A DNA stretch of 64,000 bases from Coptis chinensis (Eukaryota; Streptophyta; Magnoliopsida; Ranunculales; Ranunculaceae): contig CM027383.1 in NCBI GenBank assembly GCA_015680905.1, positions 88,507,001 through 88,571,000 of the forward strand, given 5' to 3'. Below the pieces are notes generated by a model. The model was not told the DNA's origin. It saw only the letters and a program-made list of their open reading frames with translations, and made no database searches. This document shows positions 57,963 through 64,000 of this stretch, piece after piece (the stretch's first letter is position 1; each line of letters begins with the position of its first letter). Position numbers and translations under genes: made by a program.

Positions 57963-59345
57963 ATGTGCTTAATATATATTGGTTGTGTATATTACTCTCT
58001 CATATTGGTGTATCCCTTTCCAAAACCAGGAGGCCTTTGGTGGAGGATTCTCCTTGACATCAAACCAATTTTTTCCATACACAGCCTTAAAGGTTCTAGC
58101 CCATATAGAGGAAGTATCAGTAGACTCTTTCTAGGCAAGCTTTGCCAGCATAGCTTTATTCATGTTTCTAGCTTTTCGGAATCCCAAGCCTCCCATGGCT
58201 TTAGGTTTGCATATGTTATCCCACCCAATGGTGTGGATACCTTTGCTATCATCTGCTCCATGCCACCAAAACTCTCTGTATGCCTTGTCTATCTTCTCAC
58301 AAGTAGAGACAGGGAGAAGGTAGGTAGATATAGTGAAAAGAGGTGTGGCCTAGGCAACAACTTGGATTAGAGTTGTTCTACCTGCTTGAGACAACACTTT
58401 GGCTCTCTATCCTTTTATTTTTCCATGAACTTTGTCAACCAAATAATCAAAGTCCTCTCTTTTTTTCCTAGATAAAACTATAGGAACTCCTAAATACTTA
58501 TCTTTTTTGTCAAAAATTCTCATTTTCCAAAATCCTTTCAAAATCATTTTGTGTCTATTATGCACATTTTTACTACAAAAAATACTAGATTTGTTAAAAT
58601 TAATTTTCTGACCAGAAATATCACAATAGTCCCCTAAGATAATCTTAAGGTGACCACTTTCTTCTAGATTAGCTTTGGTAAAAAGAATTAAATCATCCGC
58701 GTAAAGCAAATGAGTAATAGGGGAGCATTCCTTCTAATCTTAATAACATGAATAGCCCCCTCTTATTCACCTTTTGCAATAATCCTGGATAAGGCTTCAG
58801 AAACAATAATAAAAATGTAAAGGGAGAGAGGATCTCCCTGTCTAATCCCCCTTTTGGGAATGACATGTTCCAGGGTGCCACCATTAAAAAGGATTCTAAA
58901 AGAAACAATTGAAATACATTGAGAGATGAGGAGTCTCCATTTTCACTAAAACCAAGTTTTTTGAAAATATTATCAAGAAAAGACATTCAACTCTATCAAA
59001 AGCCTTAGCCATATCCATTTTTAAGGCTACAAAACCATGTTTAGCTTTCATATGTTTCATATTATGAAAAATCTCAGCAGCTAAACCTATATTATCACCT
59101 ACACTCCTACCTTGTATGAAAGCTCCTTGGAAGGGGGAAACTATATTATTAATGTGAGCTTTTAAATGAATAGCCAACAACTTTGAAATGATCTTATAAT
59201 AGAAGTTATATAAGTTAATAGGCCTAAACTTAGACATGTAATCAGGATTAGAGATTTTAGGAATCAAAGTTATAAAAGTTTCATTAATATTAGGATGCCA
59301 CAACTTTTGTTGACAGTAAAAACCCATTTCGTTGATTAGTAAAAC
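57963..59345 (-). pseudogene. 5'-truncated LINE (L1-type) reverse transcriptase
   Basis: The minus frame 59327-58896 has ETFITLIPKISNPDYMSKFR, then PINLYNFYYKIISKLLA, IVSPFQGAFIQGRSVGDNIG, and LKMDMAKAFDRVE, the fingers/palm of a plant non-LTR RT. The frame 58709-58407 has LYADDLILFTKANLEESG with catalytic YADD at 58703-58692, then KYLGVPIVLSRKKREDFDYL. The C-terminal thumb region reads on to about 57990 in broken frames. The upstream endonuclease and ORF1 are missing, as expected from incomplete reverse transcription. The D2 LTR cuts its 3' end. Confidence 0.88.
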
Positions 59346-62216
59346 TAGCTATTATATAGCAGCTGGAAAATTTATTTGTGATAAATCTACTATATGTCTA
59401 TATGTTACAAACCGTTAGTGGTATCTATTTAAAATTTTTAATGGTGGTAGGAAAGAGGAATGCTAGAGATCCCATGCTTTACTCATGGGTTCAGGCCAAG
59501 CCACTAAAAGACAGAAAATGTAGACCTTGATACCATTTTAACCTGTTTTGACATCTTCAATGAATGCATAATAGAACCTTCAACAAACTCTCTACCCTCA
59601 TCTTCCCAAGACTAACCGCAACAAATAACAATAACACAGAAAATGACCTCTTTAAAAGAATCAACTTGTGTTTGCTTCCAATTCGATCGATCTCAAGAAT
59701 TCTACAAAGTTAAAGGAAAATGAAAAGTTAGTTATTTCTTATTTCAAATCAAATATTCCAATCTGGAGCCTATTGATTTCGACGTGGTTTCAAGAGTTCC
59801 ATGGCTTGTAGAGAGTGTTAGGGTCATTGTTTTGGTCATTTGCTTAGTAGAGTGATAGCACAATCAAGTAATAAACAAGGCCTAAATAATTATGGTAAAG
59901 TTGGTGGCGATGTGGCATGGGAAGAAGATGAATGGGTACCATAAAAAAACACCAATCTATTCCCCCTTTGCTCCAATCTATACTTTCTCAAATTTTATTA
60001 ATGTGAGGATTGGAGTCCATGTAGATACCCATTGTTTGAACTTTGAAGTAAGTTGTATTCTTCCACAATGGAATTTTGGTCTTCACGTCTTTTGATGAGA
60101 AAATTTGTCCTTTTAATTTAGCCATGGCTAGAAACTTGATTTGTTTGTATCTTGAGATTTTTGTTTCCTTTTATTCTTGGAAAGAAAGTGGGGATTAGGG
60201 ATACAGGAACTCAGAAACAAAAGTTATTCTTGGAATATTTTGTTTTTCAGTAGTGTTCCGCACCCATCTTTCAGTCCTCGGTAGGAAAATGATTTTACAA
60301 CTAATTGGATTCGAGATCTCTACAACCGGGTACAGAGATCATTTCTGTAACCGTGTTATCTCGCCGTTCATTCAAATTCAAGATGTGTGTGTCTCTCGAT
60401 ACCTATGTGTGTGCTCCGAGATGTGTGTGTGTGTGCGTCGAGATACGAAATGGGTATGTGTGGTACAGAGATACAGTGATTGATCTATACCCGGTTATAG
60501 AAGAACCGCTCTCCAACTAATTTATTGGATGGGTTATAAAAGATGATTGGATCCATTCGTTGAGGCTATGAAGTATGAAGACAACAATGAAGTTTTTGGT
60601 TTTTCCATTTCCGTAATTTAATTTATTTTGAGCAAGTGATCGAGAGTGCAGTAGTATACTAATCTTCTCTCCATACGAAAAAGATCAAGTCAAATGAATT
60701 TTGTGCTGTTTTAAATTATCTTACAAACACATACTTGCAAACTATCTTACAAACCCATTGTTTAAATTATCTTGCTATCCTTGCACAAAAGATAGTAGAG
60801 CCGTGAAACGTTTTAAATAGAGCCACCTAGTCGGGGACCCAACCTGAGAACAAAACAATTTCTGCTTGGATTTCTAGTTCTTTTCTTTTATTGTAGGCTA
60901 CCGAAATATTATTTGGATTTTCCTCAACAACATGCACAAACAAAAGCATTGACTCGGAGAATATTTTGTTAGGTAAACGAATGCAGAAGCGTGTTAATTG
61001 GACCAAAGAAAATTGAATGTGGTGATAGAATCGGCAAAAATATTAATCAAAATATTTATCAATGCAAAACGAATAACCAATAAAAATATAAACGAGATTT
61101 ACGTGGTTTGGCATTAGCCTAATCCACCAAGCAAAAGAGGAAAATTTTACTAATTAAGAGAGAAACAAATATAATACAATTACTCACAAACCAATTCCGA
61201 AAAATTCCACATAGATTCACTAGTTATTGAATTTGGCAATTTCTAAATTCATATTAGAAACAAAATCTCAAGATCCAATACCACACGGTTTTGGTTTCCA
61301 ACCGCACACTATATTGGTAACATTGTTTCCAAATATGGTTTCCTATTGCATATGGGATACCAATTTGACACCCAAGGCCTTTATTTATTTATTTTCGCTA
61401 AACCCATACCATATCATAAATTTCAAACCTGGGAAATGTCACAGTCAAGATTAACAATATAATTCGGAAGAGACTCACGAGTCACGATTCTGTTCAATTC
61501 ATAGCCCATTTAGCTAATTAATGAACCTCCCCATTGAACAGTCTGCTAATCCAATGAAAATTAACTACACTACTCTTAGTCTCTTACTGGGGTTCCTAAT
61601 AGTTAGTTTGATAGCTGCTACTCAAATTAGTTATGCTCAACTTTGTAAGCTATAAGACACAAGTTCAGCTAGTTTAGATATACTCTTTCTCACTTATATA
61701 ATGCCCCTCCAAATTCCAACTTTTTTTTTAATTTTTTGATAGCTGCTACTTTAGTTATGTCAACCCATGACCAAACAGCTAGTTTAGATATACCAATATA
61801 ATGTCCAATCTTCTTTTTTTTTTTTTTTTTAAGTCACCCCCATGACCAAACTAGCCAATAGTCAATCACACTACCAACAGATCAATGGGTCATGGTCCCT
61901 TCACTTTAAGATGATAGACATTATATTTCGAGTAAACCAATTATGTGTTGTTCTAAAGTTGCAATTTGTCACTTTTTACTTCACTCAATTTTTAGTTATT
62001 ATGAGCTATCCCCGCTTGTGCATTAGATAGAGTGTAGGCGTTTAAAGACGACATTGGCAAACCCAAAGTCAATTGGTCATAAGTAGTAAATCAAATATGC
62101 AACATTTGTGTAAAATACGGAGAGCAGTTGTGACATCTTTATTTTGCTGCCCCGTGAAGTTCACTACCAAAATGCAGTGTAGTAGTTTGTTAAAATTAGG
62201 GGTTAGAATATCCAAC
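59346..62216. other. intergenic DNA, AT-rich, no gene seen
   Basis: No coding sense is recognised on either strand. At 59529-59540 the plus strand reads CTTGATACCATT; its complement resembles the tRNA-Met primer-binding site of copia elements and may be an old remnant. A GT-rich patch lies at 60379-60440. A stretch at 61083-61125 with GAGATTTACGTGGTTTGG resembles sequence seen in plant LTR remnants. T-runs occur at 61724-61736 and 61812-61830. Confidence 0.5.
61610..61803 (+). repeat. imperfect direct repeat upstream of SelT-like gene
   Basis: GATAGCTGCTACT then TTAGTTATG, AGCTAGTTTAGATATAC and ATATAATG occur in the same order at 61610-61703 and 61738-61803. The copies are separated by a T-run, and the second is shorter. 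Confidence 0.7.
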
Positions 62217-62224
62217 ACACACGA

Positions 62225-62345
62225 ATAACCCACGTGCATTATTAATTTATTATTTCACGAGGGAGGGTTGGAATTATTATCGGGTTAAGAATAATAAGGC
62301 CCATGAGCAATTCTCCAATCTCAAGTCCACGGCCCAATTAAAAAA
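62225..62345 (+). promoter_or_regulatory. promoter region of SelT-like gene
   Basis: A G-box core CACGTG is at 62231-62236. Two GGCCCA motifs (62298-62303 and 62331-62336) match the site II elements common in plant housekeeping promoters and bound by TCP factors. No convincing TATA box is seen. The transcription start probably lies at about 62340-62380, giving a short pyrimidine-rich leader. Confidence 0.45.
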
Positions 62346-62410
62346 CCCGTAAACGAAGAAGACTTGTTTGTTTTGTTTTTTGATCTTCTCTCTTTCTCGC
62401 TGCTGCTACA

Positions 62411-63091
62411 ATGGATCGAGTGCAGCTTCTTCTGGTTGGACTCCCACTGTTTCTCTTCTGTTCAGACATTCTCAACCTCTTTACACCCCCACCACCTTCC
62501 AAACCATCTCATCACCATCCCCATCACGTGCCATCATCTAAACAACAACAAACCCTTGATTTCCCCACTCAGGTATTTCTTCAAACAATTAAATTTTTTC
62601 CACGTCAAGTTAATTAATTTCTTTTCTTATTTATTGCAGACGACGATAAGGAGTGGAGCTACTATCAACATCAATTTCTGCTCCTCTTGTTCTTACAGGT
62701 TTGAGCTAATAATCCCCTTTTTCTTGAAATTTCATTTTGGAATTGGAAAATTGATTGGTTTTTGTTTGGCAGGGGAACTGCGGAAACTATAAAGAAGGGG
62801 TTGGAAACTGCTTTTCCAGGGGCTGATGTCATTCTTGCAAACTATCCACCTGCCCTTCCGAAACGCATACTTAGCAAGGCCGTACCTGTTTTTCAAGTTG
62901 GAGTTATGGGGATAGTTTTGGGTGGTGAACACATCTTTCCAAGGTTGGGATACATGAATCCTCCTGCTTGGTATTTTTCAATGCGCCAAAATAGATTTGG
63001 AACCATCGCAACCGCTTGGCTTCTTGGAAATGTCATGCAATCCTTCCTACAAAGTTCCGGGGCTTTTGAAGTTTACTACAATGGCGAATTG
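62411..63091 (+). CDS. SelT-like thioredoxin-fold protein, exons 1-3 (partial)
   Basis: Exons are 62411-62572, 62640-62698 and 62773-63091, with GT-AG introns of 67 and 74 bp and frame kept across them; they encode 180 residues. Residues 1-22 form a hydrophobic segment (signal or anchor), then comes a Pro/His-rich linker. NINFCSSCSYR at about 66-76 carries the C-x2-C redox motif where animal selenoprotein T has C-x2-U. Blocks GTAETIKKGLETAFPG, FQVGVMGIVLGGEHIFPRLG, PPAWYFSMRQNRFG, then TAWLLGNVMQS and LQSSGAFEVYYNGEL follow. The family is an ER/secretory-pathway oxidoreductase of poorly known substrate. Exon 3 ends at a GTAAGT donor (63092). The last exon, about 25-30 residues in plant homologues, is not found before 64000. 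It is the only apparently intact host gene in the window. Confidence 0.92.
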
Positions 63092-64000
63092 GTAAGTGGC
63101 TTTTGCTTCTTCTATTATTTGGAATGTAGATAATTTTTCACCGGCAACACATGTTTTACTTCCTACATGATAGAAACATTTAATGGTGTCTAATAGTAGG
63201 GTATTATTAGTTTTACTTACTATTATTTCCATTTTTTTTTTATTGGTTTGCGTTTATGGTGCGGTGGGGGCATCCTTTAGTTGGGAAGGAATGTTAGACA
63301 ATAAAGGCCATCCGGTGTGTATTAGTATGTGTAGCACTTTAGGTGGAAACCTATAATGTATCACCTTCACAGCTGCCCTTTTTTTTTCAGTTAAGCAATT
63401 ATCAGTGTCTATAAGCCAGTTCAGTCATTTTCATCATTTTAGAATAGCATCCTTTCTACATATTTGCACACTATGGGTCCGCTTGTTTAGTCGGAAAACA
63501 CGAGAAAACTTTGTTTTAGAAAGTTTTCAAAAATGGCAACAAAACTTTCCCCAACATGAAAACCCTTCGTCCCCGATCTTTTCTCCCATTCAACAACTGA
63601 TTTCACTTACCTTACCGAGCACCGAATTATGGAACATTTTGTTTTGGAAATTCTTTCAGAGCAAATATTTCTAAATTAAAACTTTCCACATTTGCATCTA
63701 TTTCCTTGATACCAAGCGGAGCCTATGACACATAAGAATTGCAGATTTATAACCTGGCGTACTTGGTCTCCAAGGAATTCTTTTAAACTTCCATAGCTTG
63801 AATGTCAATCACTAGCACATAATTTGTTTGCATGTTGGTAATTTATATATCTGAAAGTTGTTTGGGATCTTCATAATTCACGTAAAATTTGTTCCCAAGG
63901 ATAAAAAGTTTGGAATGTGTGAAGCCATTTTTATTTCTAGTATAAAACAAGAATGTGATTTTCTTGCTCCTTTATCATATGCTTATTACCACTCCATACT
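63092..64000 (+). other. third intron of SelT-like gene, running off the window
   Basis: At least 909 bp after the GTAAGT donor, against 67 and 74 bp for the first two introns. No final exon, transposon protein or clear repeat is recognised. T-runs lie at 63232-63241 and 63380-63388. Confidence 0.65.

Overview
The window is plant nuclear DNA, most likely from a flowering plant and probably a eudicot; the species cannot be named from the sequence. The evidence is an intron-containing gene for a plant SelT-like (thioredoxin-fold) protein at the right end, Ty3/gypsy retrotransposons of the Athila and Tat types, a CACTA DNA transposon with a plant En/Spm-type (Ptta) gene, and an L1-like LINE. About 59 of the 64 kb is transposon piled into transposon; only the last 2 kb holds an ordinary gene.

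Left block (1-44.8 kb). The base layer is an Athila-like element, here called H: protease at 3.2-4.0 kb, a reverse-transcriptase remnant and a Cys-rich ORF at 34.6-35.8 kb, and probably its 3' LTR at 43.2-44.8 kb. Three insertions lie in H. (1) A minus-strand, gag-pol-less element (E0, 1-3010), whose far half is off the left edge. (2) A full Athila-type element with 1.47 kb LTRs (LTR-A 3980-5449, LTR-B 17575-19048), with the 5-bp duplication GATGA on both sides inside the H coding sequence. (3) A 5.44 kb CACTA transposon (37669-43110) that has picked up part of a host spliceosomal U2B'' gene. On top of this, about 15.6 kb (Athila interior + LTR + right flank in H) is present twice in tandem, with a CATGAG microhomology junction near 21661-21669, giving a third LTR (LTR-C 33146-34610).

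Middle block (44.8-59.3 kb), mostly read on the minus strand. A Tat-type gypsy element D1 (5' LTR 54346-55033, gag, protease, RT, two RNase H regions, integrase, and an antisense coiled-coil ORF at 44.8-46.0 kb) has a 1661-bp solo LTR with TSD GGTAT in its integrase. D1 sits in a second Tat element D2 (5' LTR about 57475-57962, gag, protease, first residues of RT). D2 in turn abuts a 5'-truncated LINE (57963-59345).

Right block (59.3-64 kb). About 3 kb of AT-rich intergenic DNA leads into a promoter with two GGCCCA motifs and a G-box core, then the SelT-like gene, whose first three exons are present and whose last exon lies beyond the window.

Two cautions apply. Nearly every transposon ORF is broken by small indels, and differences between the duplicated copies cluster at CAG/CTG and CG sites, so part of the damage may be base-calling error at methylated cytosines. 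The tandem duplication may likewise be real or an assembly join. The most unusual candidate is the small Cys-rich ORF fused in frame behind the H reverse-transcriptase remnant; its layout resembles the nucleic-acid-binding Cys-rich proteins of some plant RNA viruses.
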